From Coprinopsis marcescibilis (lineage: Eukaryota > Basidiomycota > Agaricomycetes > Agaricales > Psathyrellaceae): a stretch of DNA of 28,770 nt. This document shows positions 19,560-28,726 of this stretch, in pieces. The notes under the pieces are model-generated. The model was not told the DNA's origin and ran no database searches. It was given only the letters and a program-made list of their open reading frames with translations. Positions within the stretch are counted from its first letter, which is position 1. The number at the start of each line of letters is the position of its first letter. The DNA lies in the NCBI GenBank assembly GCA_004369085.1, contig ML210435.1, positions 1 through 28,770 of the forward strand, read 5' to 3'. Made by a program: the position numbers and the translations under genes.

Positions 19560-20028
19560 TGTTCCGCCACCAGCCCGCTCTCCGATCCACCCATGGCGTT
19601 TGCAAAACGATGCAGCACTCGCTGAGTACTGCGCATATGCATATCTTGCTATGCACAGTACTTGACGAGTTCGCACTCGTTTCGTACTTTCTCACATGCG
19701 TCGGAGAGCATTCGCCGTGTGCTCGCCGATCCACCCATGGCGTCTGCAAAACGATGCAGCACTCGCTGAGTACTGCGCATATGCATATCTTGCTATGCAC
19801 AGTACTCAACGAGTTCTCACTCGTTCGCACGTTGTTACATGCGTTGGAGAGCGCTCACCATGCGCTCTCCGATCCACCCATGGCGTCTGCAAAACGAAGC
19901 AGTACTCGTCGAGTACTGTGCAAAGGCATATCTTTCCATGCACAGTTCTCGACAAGTTCTCACTCGTTTTAATACATTCTCACCTGCGTCGGAGAGCGTT
20001 TGCCATGTGCTCTCCGAACCACCCTGGC
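19560..20028. repeat. Tandem hairpin array, ~144-bp unit, about 3 copies
   Basis: CCACCCATGG marks the units at 19587, 19731, 19874 and (as CCACCCTGG) 20019: periods of 144, 143 and 145. Each unit contains an inverted repeat, GAGTACTG(T/C)GCA...TGCACAGTACT, with a short CATATCTT-like loop. ORFs of up to 171 codons crossing it are repeat artefacts. It is the same family as 25840-26885. Confidence 0.9.
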
Positions 20029-20486
20029 ATGTGCAAAACAGTGCAGGATTGAGCAAGATACATGTACAGCGGTGCACTGTACATCATGTATCGCACTCAA
20101 TACTGCTTCGTTTTCCGTGTTGTAAGCTGCCGTGTACAGTGTAGTTCGACGACTCACCTGTGAGACCAGACCGCATGCGAAACGGTTGAGAAATGGGTGA
20201 GTACCATACAGTAGTGCAGCCCATGTGTATCCAGCTATTTTGTCCTTCTGTGGGTAGAGTCCATGGAGGAAGGTAGGGTGTCCTGTATTCAAAGTAGTGC
20301 ACCCAAGTATTCTACAAGTCTTGTATATTGTGTAAGGTAGGTACTCTCTCAATCTGTGAGTCCAGTATGTAAGGCAGGTAGAGCAGGGCAGGGCAGGACA
20401 GGGTAGGGTAGGACAGGGTAGGGTAGGGCAGGGTAGAGGCCAAGGGTGGATCCCACCCTACGATTAGTTTTTTTGTCCCTTAACCT
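20029..20486. repeat. Type-1 element end, facing left, with subterminal hairpin
   Basis: After the array comes an imperfect hairpin (ATACATGTACAG...CTGTACATCATGTAT, about 20057-20095), unique-looking sequence, a G-rich tract of GGGTA/GGGCA (20385-20437), GTGGATCCCACCCTACGATT and a terminal GTCCCTTAACC. This matches 26900-27291 nearly throughout. The last bases differ slightly (AACCTC instead of AACCCT). Confidence 0.8.
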
Positions 20487-20604
20487 CTTGATGCCTTTCT
20501 TTATGATCGCCGTAGCGTGAATACCTTATACTAGTATAAGGCCTCATTCTGAGGTAGGGTCTCCAGGGTCTACTTATCAAAGCTTGACAGATATCTACGT
20601 ATTC

Positions 20605-21325
20605 ACAACATTGCTTACAAAATCGAGGGTGAAATCTGGAATATGGATCTGCCTGGGAAATCCATATGAGATCCCTTCGTTGAGGCTCTGCTCCCCGTTT
20701 CCATCTGACACGGCGCGAAGAAACAAGGGACCCAGAACAATGCGGCCAAGGATGGGACGACCCCGACTGCAGCACCCACTGTCGGTCGCCTTCAGCGCTG
20801 CCATCTTCAAGGACAAAGGATTCAACCCGCTCTGGAACACTGATGGAAAAGAGGAGCTAGCTCTGGACAAGAAGATACATACATATATCTGAAGGGAAGC
20901 AATGATTTGACTTCTCAGAAGGCTGGCGTTTGGCTGGCGTTGTAATGGGGGAAGCGAGGCAAGCGAATGATAAGTACTGACACATCACACAAAGTTCCCT
21001 TGCTGTCACGCTTTCCTAGCCCTGACTTGGGTACGAATCCGTGAACAGACAAAGTCATGAGGAGTGGAGCGAAGTCTTTCATTCGGTTGCATCCGTTCGG
21101 CGTCGTCCTTGGCAACAACAGTGCTGAGGTGGACAGTGCGTGCTGAAGTCGCAGACGTGGTCATCGCGTGGTCGCGTGGTACTGGGCCCCTTGTTCGCCA
21201 TATCGGATAGGAACGGGGAGGGACGTCACCAATCTGAGGATGTCCTCAACGAACAGATCTGGGATGGACATACAGATACAGATTTCAGATTTCACCCCCG
21301 ATTTTGGAAGCAAGGACTTTGGATT
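20605..21325. repeat. Imperfect inverted duplication around a ~400-bp spacer
   Basis: About 130-150 bp at 20609-20750 is matched by the reverse complement of 21165-21320. Shared blocks are TTGCTT-CAAAATCG-GGGTGAAATCTG, TTCGTTGAGG, CTCCCCGTT and AACAAGGG-CCCAG. Identity is about 70% by eye. Frames of about 90-100 codons in both arms have no recognisable domain. A foldback or non-autonomous DNA element is possible. Confidence 0.6.
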
Positions 21326-21411
21326 CAAGATTGTGAGTACGTAAAAATATAAATACATCAAGGCCTATCTGGATGCCAACATCATGTACAAACCTGTGAG
21401 CCACTTATTCG

Positions 21412-21640
21412 GTGGCCCATCCACCCGCCAAGAGACCCCGCAAACGCACAGATGAGGAACATATTGAGTATCTCAGATCCGACCCCTACGTCGAGAATTT
21501 CGCTGCGCATCAGATGCTGTGTGCATTATGCCACAAGTGGATTCAGCTAAGCCCCAATTATGTATTGCGCAGTACCCTGGCACAAACACCGCGATATCTG
21601 TCACAAAAAAATCGTATCATTCTCCTCATTGGGCCGAGGG
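21412..21640 (+). pseudogene. Zinc-finger gene fragment (CxxC...WxxH), frameshifted
   Basis: The frame begins without an ATG (AKRPRKRTDEEHIEYLRSDP) and carries MLCALCHKWIQLS. About 21560-21570 the frame shifts by one base, after which VPWHKHRDICHKK follows in another frame. Together the pieces give C-x2-C-x2-W ... W-x2-H-x3-C, a single predicted zinc site. From memory similar small modules are common in Agaricomycete genomes, often without known function. With no start codon and a one-base shift it looks dead. Confidence 0.5.
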
Positions 21641-21968
21641 AATAATATGACGGTATACATTAGGCTCCTTTTCGTTACTCTGCTCTGGACAAGGCATCGC
21701 TGATCACTGTTATAGCTTGAAAGGTTGTCCCTGTATGTTTGGTCCGCCGTACGTCACTGGTTTGTCACTGGTTTGTTTGCGTAGGTCGAATCGCACTGCT
21801 GTCACCCGATGGAGTTGTCCGCAGGGACACCCCAGAGTCGAGTCTAGGCACGGTGTAGTGTAAGGGGGATGATGGCATATTTTCCGGCTTCTCGCGGGCC
21901 TAATCTAAACTGTCTACATAGTCTAATCTATCTAGCCTGCCCTGAACCACCCTTCTGCCGTGTGGACT
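21641..21968. other. Intergenic, no gene seen
   Basis: No coding frame of interest. It precedes the DUF7330-like gene and would contain its promoter. Confidence 0.35.
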
Positions 21969-22797
21969 ATGTTACTAATAGCCCCTGCTACAGCATTTCC
22001 ATCTTTGCCGCCCCCTTCGATGACTCCTGGATCAGGCTCGCGATTTCAGCCTGCAACCAACTGCGTTTGTGTCCGCAAAATCAACAAGGCGATCACGGGT
22101 AAATGGGTTATCCGTCCGCGGGTGGCAATTTCCTATCCTTCATTGAACCCCAACACTTCAGAGCACAACGAATCATGCTCCATGCCTGGTAACAGTCTCA
22201 ATGGATACCTGATTCCCATTGTCTCGCCAAAGGGGTCGGCTGTAGGGGAGCAAAAACTGCGGAACGAAAACCTGTGGCTGGAGACGAGGAACGGTGCCAT
22301 CTCTGCAGATGTGACGATTTTGGAGAAACAAGTGGACAAGCTTTGTGAGAAAATAGATCTCGTTGCGAAGACTGTAAATGGGAAGGTCCTCTTTCAGTTG
22401 GTAAGTGACTTGTATGGCTTTTGGGCTCCCTGTGATGCTAATAAGGTCTTCCTAGCACGATCCTGAAGGACGTACTGCGAAAGTGAAGGTCGAATTGTCT
22501 ACCGCGAACGGGGCTATCGACATCAGGCTTCCTAGGTCGTTCCGAGGAACGGTTGTGTTGACGACTAGCAACGGATGTACAAAGTTGTCTGACCCCGTCA
22601 AATCGCGATTATCCCAAGACCACCGCGATAGTTTCAAGAACGTTGCGCAGGTATTCATCGGCGAATACGACGAACACGAAACCACCTATGACGAACTGCG
22701 GGCTAAGACTCGCAATGGATCTATCCAAATTCAGTATGACGACGAGATAGTGGCCCAGCCGAGCATCTGGAACATGTTTTGGAACCTATTTGGGTGA
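21969..22797 (+). CDS. DUF7330-type basidiomycete protein
   Basis: Two exons, 21969-22400 and 22456-22797, joined in phase 0 across a 55-bp intron (GTAAGT...CTAG), giving 257 residues. The start at ATG 21969 is the first in frame. The N-terminal part has NCVCVRKINKAITGKWVIRP. The repeated patterns NLWLETRNGAISADV, VELSTANGAIDIRLP, VLTTSNG and RAKTRNGSIQIQYD are the short beta-strand NG repeats that, from memory, define the DUF7330 family widespread in Agaricomycetes. Function is unknown; the repeated strands suggest a beta-solenoid-like or beta-sandwich fold. There is no clear transmembrane segment. The gene appears intact. The first 30 residues are less typical and could be mis-modelled. Confidence 0.8.
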
Positions 22798-22901
22798 TAC
22801 GAAGAACCGAATCATTTGTAAATTAGCAATATATCTCTTGTCGGCCAAATTATGCCAAGCCTAAAACATTTTGCATCTCTACTTGCTCATTTACCATTAT
22901 A

Positions 22902-23250
22902 ATGGCTACTCGAATGGAACAGGTGGTCGCAGGGGTTCACAACCTGCGAACCCTTATCCACGGCCGACCGGGACCAACAAACTTATCGAGTCGGTGTACA
23001 CAGCATAAATTTCGGAGCAGACGTCCCTCAGTCTCTTCAAACTTGCCCTGTTCAACGAAAAAGAAGATATCGAGGCCGATGAAGACGATGATAACGCAGA
23101 CAAGAGTCCATCCCTAACCCCAACCCCCAGATCCACGGGCAAACCTTTGACTGGTGTGGCTGGAAGGGCGCGATCACGGATATTTTCAGCCACAATGCTC
23201 CGCAGTTCACTGAACGACCATGCGTCATCCAATCCCTGCCTCGTGAAATT
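22902..23250 (+). pseudogene. Degenerate coding-like stretch
   Basis: A plus-strand frame starts at ATG 22902 (MATRMEQVVAGVHNLRTLIH). After a frame change near 22980 it appears to continue as LIESVYTA, a TAA at about 23008, then SEQTSLSLFKLALFNEKED, an acidic stretch and a basic C-terminus to about 23262. The continuity of protein-like sequence across one frame change and one stop suggests a decayed gene. A minus-strand frame (23280 to 22954) is an alternative with similar length. I do not recognise either. Confidence 0.3.
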
Positions 23251-23262
23251 CGGCCACAGATA

Positions 23263-23803
23263 AGAGTATAACATAGCCATTTCCCCTCAGATTTCTTCAC
23301 TTATTTCATAGAATGTTCCGCCAACTTGAGTATGACAGACTGCAAGCTATTCAACATCCTTTCAATGTGTTATTGAGGCACGATTCCCGTTTTTGCATTA
23401 CTAGGGTCGTTTTGCATTACTAAGTGTTTGATAGTATGCAAAACACTTTAAGTCAGTATCGAGCAATGCCCTCCTTGTATGATGATGCTAGCCTGCCTGG
23501 TTGTAGTCGTTTGATCCTGGGGATCCGAATCAATCAGCGCGGGGATGGATGGGGAATAAATCGGACCAACGGGACCAAACTGCACTTTTTACCTTGATAT
23601 TTGACCGGATTTGACCGGATATTGGTGGGAGAAGCGAGGAAAACAGATAATTGGTAGGACAGGCAGGTTGTCAATGAACACTCCCAACTTCCAAGTTCCA
23701 GTCTTTTAGCCCAGAGCCGCGCAACCTCTTACCACCGCGCAACCTCTAAGCTTTTACTATCGTGTCCCGTTTAAACCAACCTTAGTGTCCAGACTTTTCC
23801 TTC
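23263..23803. other. Intergenic, no gene seen
   Basis: Contains short direct repeats (TTTGCATTACTA near 23391 and 23410; TTTGACCGGATA near 23600; CCGCGCAACCTCT near 23719 and 23737). It holds the promoter of the bZIP gene. Confidence 0.4.
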
Positions 23804-24922
23804 ATGCCGAAATCAGTCACCTCCAGATCCCAAAAACGCGATGCAATGTTAGGCGACGACCTGAACGATATTCCTCGTTGTTCCGATGCTGCCCTCAGAA
23901 AAAAGAAGAATGCAGACGCACAGGCTGCATTCAGAGCCAGAAGAGCCAAGTACATTGCTACGTTGGAAGTAACAGGTCTGTGCTCGTGCTCTTTTCTCGC
24001 TACCGTCGTCCATTCCTGTCGTTGTTGACGTGGATCTTCAACAGTGACAAATTTGGAGTCGGTCGTGCTCGTACTCCAAGATACTGTCAGAGAAAGCCGC
24101 AAAGAAGCCCTCGAACTTCGCCTAGAGGTTGACCGACTGAGTCGTGATCGCCCTCACGTTCGCGAGGACGAAGAGAACTGCAGGATGATGATGCCAGGAA
24201 GCCGATATGGCCCTAACGTCAGCCTGGCTGGATACCACGACCAGAGTCCACCAGATGAGCCACACTCCTATCGTCTGCTCGTCGGCTCAAATAACCACTA
24301 CGCTGTCTCTACATCTATCCCGCTCCCAGAGCACAGAGATGAAGCAACATTCGCCGCCTCTGAACTGCCACTGGGTGGATACCGTACGCGTCCAGAAGAA
24401 CACAATCCAACATTTCATGCCATGCTTGATCGTGCCCCATACGCATTCGCGCCCGAAGAGCGTTCTACGCGACAAATATGCTACCTCGACATGCCAAGCA
24501 ACGGATTTGCGCCTCCTGCTCCTGCTCAACCTCCCCTTACCTCGATGCCATCTACTGCCTTCACTGCCAAAGTTCGCGAGCCCGGCGAGCCGTCAGGGGC
24601 TAGCCTCGCTTCTCCAGATGGCAGTGCCAAGGAAGACCTGGACAAGCTGCACGGACGATCCCCACGGCGAGGGCTAAGAACGACACCCTTTTCAACTGAT
24701 GCTACTCAAGGATTTCAACCAAATACCTGCACTGTCGCCGTTATCAAGGGATACTCGTTTGGAACACTGCGGCGAACACGAACCGGAAAGCAGTTATCTG
24801 AGGGCGCGGCAAAGGTATCTATGGATGTTCTGGAAGCTAGGGGTCTCCGTCCAAATTATGGCTCCAATGCCAACAATCAACAGAGAGAATGCAAGGGCCT
24901 GGACTATCTACCCGGCCCATAG
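23804..24922 (+). CDS. bZIP transcription factor
   Basis: Two exons, 23804-23975 and 24045-24922, with a 69-bp intron (GTCTGT...CAACAG) joined in phase 1, giving 349 residues. The basic region is KKKNADAQAAFRARRAKY, with N36-x7-R44 as in bZIP proteins. Ten residues after R44 a heptad leucine zipper begins: L54, L61, L68, S75, L82, L89. The zipper only lines up when the intron is removed, which strongly supports the splice model. The rest is Pro/Ser/Thr-rich and probably disordered, with a basic patch near residues 250-280. bZIP dimers bind DNA in the nucleus and regulate transcription; the target pathway cannot be told here. The gene looks intact. Confidence 0.85.
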
Positions 24923-25682
24923 TCATTTCTAGCTTGAAATTGTCAGCGGACGTAGGATGATGAAGACGTTGAATCCAGGATCGCACACCTTATACATCTT
25001 ATACTTTTGGCTCTGTTATTCTATCTTGCTCTTGATTCTTGAATATATACCCCAGGACTGACACTGCGTATGGTAGCCGTCAATGCGGGATTCATCATGG
25101 CAAAAACAGAGGCTAATCTGATCCAAAAGTCAGTTACTGCAAGTGGGCATGAATTAAGTTAAATACCAGCCACGGACACGGAGCTCACTGCCAGTATCAT
25201 TCCAAGATAGAATCATAACCTAAAATCTAGATGTGCCAACAGAGAGGGCGAAGGGTGGATGTTGACAGCACCATACCAGTCCTTATGCGGAAGGGTTGTG
25301 AGGTGTCCCACATTCCATCAGGCCTATTCTGCGACCCACAAGTTCCTGGAGTAACCCACGTTTAAACGAATCCCTGTGGAGCGTCTTTTTGCTGTTTAAA
25401 CGACCTTGCTTAAAACACTCTTTATTGGTGCTTACAGCAAATATGTAACCTATATGTATGCTCCCGGCTAGGTGCTCGTAACTATTTATTCTCCCGCGAC
25501 CCCAGTTTTCAGGTGCTCCGTCCTTGGGCTCCTCGAGCACGTGCTAACGCGCAAGTGATCCCTTCGGGCTCAAAGATACCTACGGCCACCATTAACAGGC
25601 CTTGCCAATGCTATGCCACTTCTCAATACACTTGCTTGTCACTGAGCACCAGGATGCCCAACCTTGCAAGCGTACAGCCACC
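24923..25682. other. Intergenic, no recognisable gene
   Basis: I see an 85-codon minus-strand frame (25540-25283) without any recognised feature and two GTTTAAACG sites (about 25360 and 25395). Otherwise nothing. Confidence 0.4.
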
Positions 25683-25716
25683 TCAATCTCGCGCGCGCGA
25701 GATTGCTTAGGGTTAG
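25683..25716. repeat. Extended CG palindrome joined to telomere-like repeat
   Basis: CAATCTCGCGCGCGCGAG followed by ATTG is a perfect 22-bp palindrome, immediately followed by CTTAGGGTTAGG. It repeats the arrangement at 1868-1905 with the telomere-like repeat of the opposite strand. CTCGCGCGCGCGAGATTG is shared by both. Confidence 0.75.
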
Positions 25717-25770
25717 GTTCCGGTCTCAGCTCGGATCGTTGGCTCGGTACGGCTCGTGCGCTCGTTACAT

Positions 25771-25830
25771 TACTGCTGGTCAGCACGAGCCGTACCGAGC
25801 AGTATGTAGTGCTCGTGCTGACCAGCAGTA
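25771..25830. repeat. Perfect 20-bp hairpin in GGTACG context
   Basis: Arms 25771-25790 (TACTGCTGGTCAGCACGAGC) and 25811-25830 are perfectly complementary, with a 20-nt loop that carries CGTACCGAGC. CTCGGTACG also precedes the left arm (25743). Confidence 0.8.
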
Positions 25831-25839
25831 CCGAGTCTC

Positions 25840-26885
25840 CAGAACCAACCTTGGCGTCTGTGAAACGATGCAGTACTCGTCGAGTACTGTGCACAGGCAT
25901 ATGTTGCTATGCACAGTACTCGACAAGCTCTCACAAGCATCGGAGAGTGTTTGCCATGCACTCTCCGATCCACCCATGGCGCGCGCAAAACGATGCAGCA
26001 CTTGCTGAGTACTGTGCATAGGCATATCTTCCTATGCACAGAGCTCAACGAGTTCACACTCGTTTCTCGCGTTGTCATGAGCATCGGAGAGTGTTCGCCA
26101 AGCGCTCTCCCATATTAATGTGCACAGTGCGAGTTCTCACTTGTTTCGCACGTTCTCACCCGCGTCGGACAGCATTCTTTAAGCGCTCCCCGATCCACCC
26201 ATGGCTTTCACGAAACGATGCAGTACTCTTCGAGTACTGTGTATGAGCACATCTTGCCATCCACAGTACTCGACGAGTTCTCACTCGTTTTGTACGTTCT
26301 CACCTGCGTTGGAGAGCCTTCGCCATGCGCTCTCCGATCCACCCCTGGAGTTTGCGAAACGGTTTGGTACTCATCGAGTAATGTGCACAAGAATAACGTG
26401 CCATGCACAGTACTTGACGAGTTCTCGCTCTTTTCGTACTTACTCACATGGGTTGGAGAGCGTTCGCCATGCGCTCTCCGATCCACCCATGTCGTCTGCG
26501 AAACGGTGCAGTACTCGTCGAGTGCTATGCAAAGGGATATCTTCCTATGCACGGTGCTCGTTTCGCATGTTCTGACATGCGCTCTCCGAAACACCCACGG
26601 CGTCTGCGAAACGGTGCAGTACTCGTCGAGTATTGTGCAAAGGCAGATACTGCCGTGAACAGTGCTCGCCGAGTTCTCGCTTATTTCGTATGTTCTCACC
26701 TGCGTTGGAGAGCGTTCACCCTGTGCTCTCCGAACCACCCAAGGCGTCTGCGAAACGGTCCAGTACTTGCTGAGTGCTATGCATAGGATATTTTTCTATG
26801 CGCAGTACTCAACGAGTTCTTGCTCGTTTCTCACGTTCTGACATGCGTCGGAGAGCGTTCACCATGCGCTCTCCGAACCACCCTG
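25840..26885. repeat. Tandem hairpin array, ~144-bp unit, about 7-8 copies
   Basis: CCACCCATGG-like marks lie at about 25970, 26196, 26340, 26483 and onward, mostly 143-144 bp apart, with one shortened and one longer unit. Each unit carries a long inverted repeat, for example CTGAGTACTGTGCATAGG, loop CATATCTT, CCTATGCACAG. Full consensus arms reach about 22 bp. ORFs of 100-176 codons on both strands are artefacts of the repeat. The array lies directly inside the type-1 end at 27291, as the smaller array does at 20486. Confidence 0.9.
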
Positions 26886-27291
26886 GCGTTCGCAAAACGG
26901 TGCAGAATTGAGTGAGATACATGTACAGTGGTGTACTGTACATCATGTATCTCACTCAATATTGCTTCGTTTTGTGTGTTCCAAGTTGTCTTGTACAGTG
27001 TGCTTCGACGACTCACCAGTGAGAGCAGACCACATGCAAAATGGTCGAGAATTGGGTGAGCACCATGCAGTGGTGCAGCTCTTGTGCATGCAGCTGTTTT
27101 GTCATGCTGTGTGTAGAGTCCATGGAGGAAGGTAGTTCACCCATGTATTCTACAAGTCTTGTATGTAGTGTAGTGTAGGTACTCTCGCAATCTGTGAGTC
27201 CTGTATGTAGGGCAGGGTAGGGCAGGGCAGGGCAGGGTAGGGGTCTAGGGTGGATCCCACCCTATGATTCATTTTTTTGTCCCTTAACCCT
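26886..27291. repeat. Type-1 element end, facing left, with hairpin and G-rich tract
   Basis: Contains a hairpin at 26911-26958 (GAGTGAGATACATG...CATGTATCTCACTC, loop GGTGT, one 3-nt bulge), about 240 bp of sequence shared with 20100-20370, a G-rich tract GGGCAGGGTAGGGCAGGGCA (27209-27243), GTGGATCCCACCC and a terminal GTCCCTTAACCCT at 27291. The last 110-120 bp are inverted at 1309-1432. Confidence 0.85.
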
Positions 27292-27464
27292 CTGCAAGGA
27301 CCTCTTGCGTGATAGGAAGTTTGAGGAGTTTGGGAAAAGACACATATTGAGGAGAATAATAACAGTGAGGCTATGGGGAATCCCAAGAGGTGTGAGCATT
27401 GTAATAATGTGAGAGGACGCGTGGAAGTCCTCGTCTAGACAAGATGCGTGATCTACAAGGATTC

Positions 27465-27509
27465 CAGAACAAATTTGCTCTATGATTTCAAAATCGAGCC
27501 CTTAACCCT
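27465..27509. repeat. Type-2 element end, facing left, copy 3
   Basis: AACAAATTTGCTCTATGATT followed by TCGAGCCCTTAACCCT at 27509. It is a direct copy of 12515-12566, and its outer flank shares the CTCAAGGTCGATGAGAGAGT motif (27523-27542). 218 bp without a recognisable gene separate it from the type-1 end at 27291. Confidence 0.75.
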
Positions 27510-27679
27510 ATTCCCTCAAGGTCGATGAGAGAGTAACCACTCAATCTAACATCGCATCAAAAACACATTGGCGAACATATAAACAGAATCATTTTAATTG
27601 ACGATGTATGTACAGTTTAAAGGAATAATGTGCAAGATATAATACAATTAAAGTCAGGATGCGAGTGCACTACCAGCCA

Positions 27680-28726
27680 TCAACCCATCCGCCCCTCCAA
27701 AACAAAATTCAAATAATCAAGAACCTTTGTTGTGTTCCCTGCAATGTTGGCAAGGAGGAGGTTGGTCGTATGTTGCTGGGTCAACAAGGCTTCGTATGTC
27801 TCTTGAAGTTGAACAAACGATAGTAGCAGGGACTCTTGTGGTAGCCGAGGTGCTGCAGGAATGGTGGAGGCATCGAGGCGATCTGGTTGAATCGTTGCAG
27901 CTGGCACGGACGACATCGGCGCAGCTGGTAACGATAATGTTGACGAAGGCGATGATGCCGTCGGCGACGTGCCTGAATGCCGTGGCTGGGCTGTGATTGG
28001 GATAGGTAGCACAGAACTCCTGAGGTGGTGCCCTGCCGTAGGTGCGAGCAGAGCTTCCGTGGCTGCAGGCGAAGACGACGGCCGTGATGACAGCAGTGCC
28101 AACGGCGGTGACGACAAGGATGCCTGCAGATTCACAAAGTGGGGAAGAGGGGGCACTGGAGGCACCTCTGCTTCCGGGAGAGGGCCAACACAGGATTGGC
28201 CCCTTCCGTAGTCAGCCATGGTCCCCGTGGTAATATAGCCACCCTGTTGTGTGCAAAATATCGCTCTCGCTGCCGAAGATGACGCGACGGAGGACGTAGT
28301 AAAAGACGTTGTTGCCGCGGTAGGTCTGGCTCGCGATGACGAAGCGTCGGACGTCTGATGTTGTGCAGATGATGCGGTTGGCCGTGACCTGGTTGCATCG
28401 GTGGTGGCTGGTAACGGGTTTCTTGTTTTCCGTGGGGTGAGGCTGGCAGTGGCTGGCAACGTGCGGTGAGCCTGCGGGGGCTTCAGAGTGCTTCGCTGTC
28501 GCAAGCTCCGTCCTGCGACGTTAAACTCCTTCCTAACCCTCTCACGGTCAGCAGGAGCGGTCGGCGCCCTCTTGGCAGACCCGTTGACGTTGCAAGCCTG
28601 CTCAGTCTCCTGACAACGCCGGCACCGCTCGTCGTCGACTGTGAACCCTGGACCCCACTTATCAATGTCAGGAAAGAAGCAGGGGACGGACCCCTGCAGG
28701 CATTTGTCGCACCTGTGATGAGCCAT
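27680..28726 (-). CDS. Zinc-cluster protein B, Zn(II)2Cys6-like with long linker
   Basis: The frame is open from beyond 28753 to the stop at 27680. ATG 28726, in a GGGCCATGG context, gives 348 residues, but an upstream exon beyond the window is possible. An alternative splice acceptor CACAG just before the first cysteine would add such an exon. Cysteines C6, C9, C16, C35, C38 and C45 give C-x2-C-x6-C-x18-C-x2-C-x6-C, identical in spacing to protein A, followed in both by VNGSxK. A long Ser/Thr/Pro/Ala-rich middle follows. The C-terminus (QLQETYEALLTQQH...) is a predicted coiled coil, as in A. A sequence-specific DNA-binding role is inferred from the zinc cluster only. Confidence 0.65.
   Translation of the reverse strand: MAHHRCDKCLQGSVPCFFPDIDKWGPGFTVDDERCRRCQETEQACNVNGSAKRAPTAPADRERVRKEFNVAGRSLRQRSTLKPPQAHRTLPATASLTPRKTRNPLPATTDATRSRPTASSAQHQTSDASSSRARPTAATTSFTTSSVASSSAARAIFCTQQGGYITTGTMADYGRGQSCVGPLPEAEVPPVPPLPHFVNLQASLSSPPLALLSSRPSSSPAATEALLAPTAGHHLRSSVLPIPITAQPRHSGTSPTASSPSSTLSLPAAPMSSVPAATIQPDRLDASTIPAAPRLPQESLLLSFVQLQETYEALLTQQHTTNLLLANIAGNTTKVLDYLNFVLEGRMG

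Noticed and set aside
19457..19972. 171-codon frame and its antisense partners in the 144-bp array
   Set aside because: The frames follow the repeat period and exist on both strands only because the unit is poor in stops. No protein motif.
26208..26738. 176-codon minus-strand frame and 146-codon plus-strand frame
   Set aside because: Same reason: they translate the hairpin array.
25840..26885. Regular spaced repeats considered as a CRISPR array
   Set aside because: Unit length is 144 bp, spacers are not unique, there are no cas genes, and the DNA is eukaryotic.
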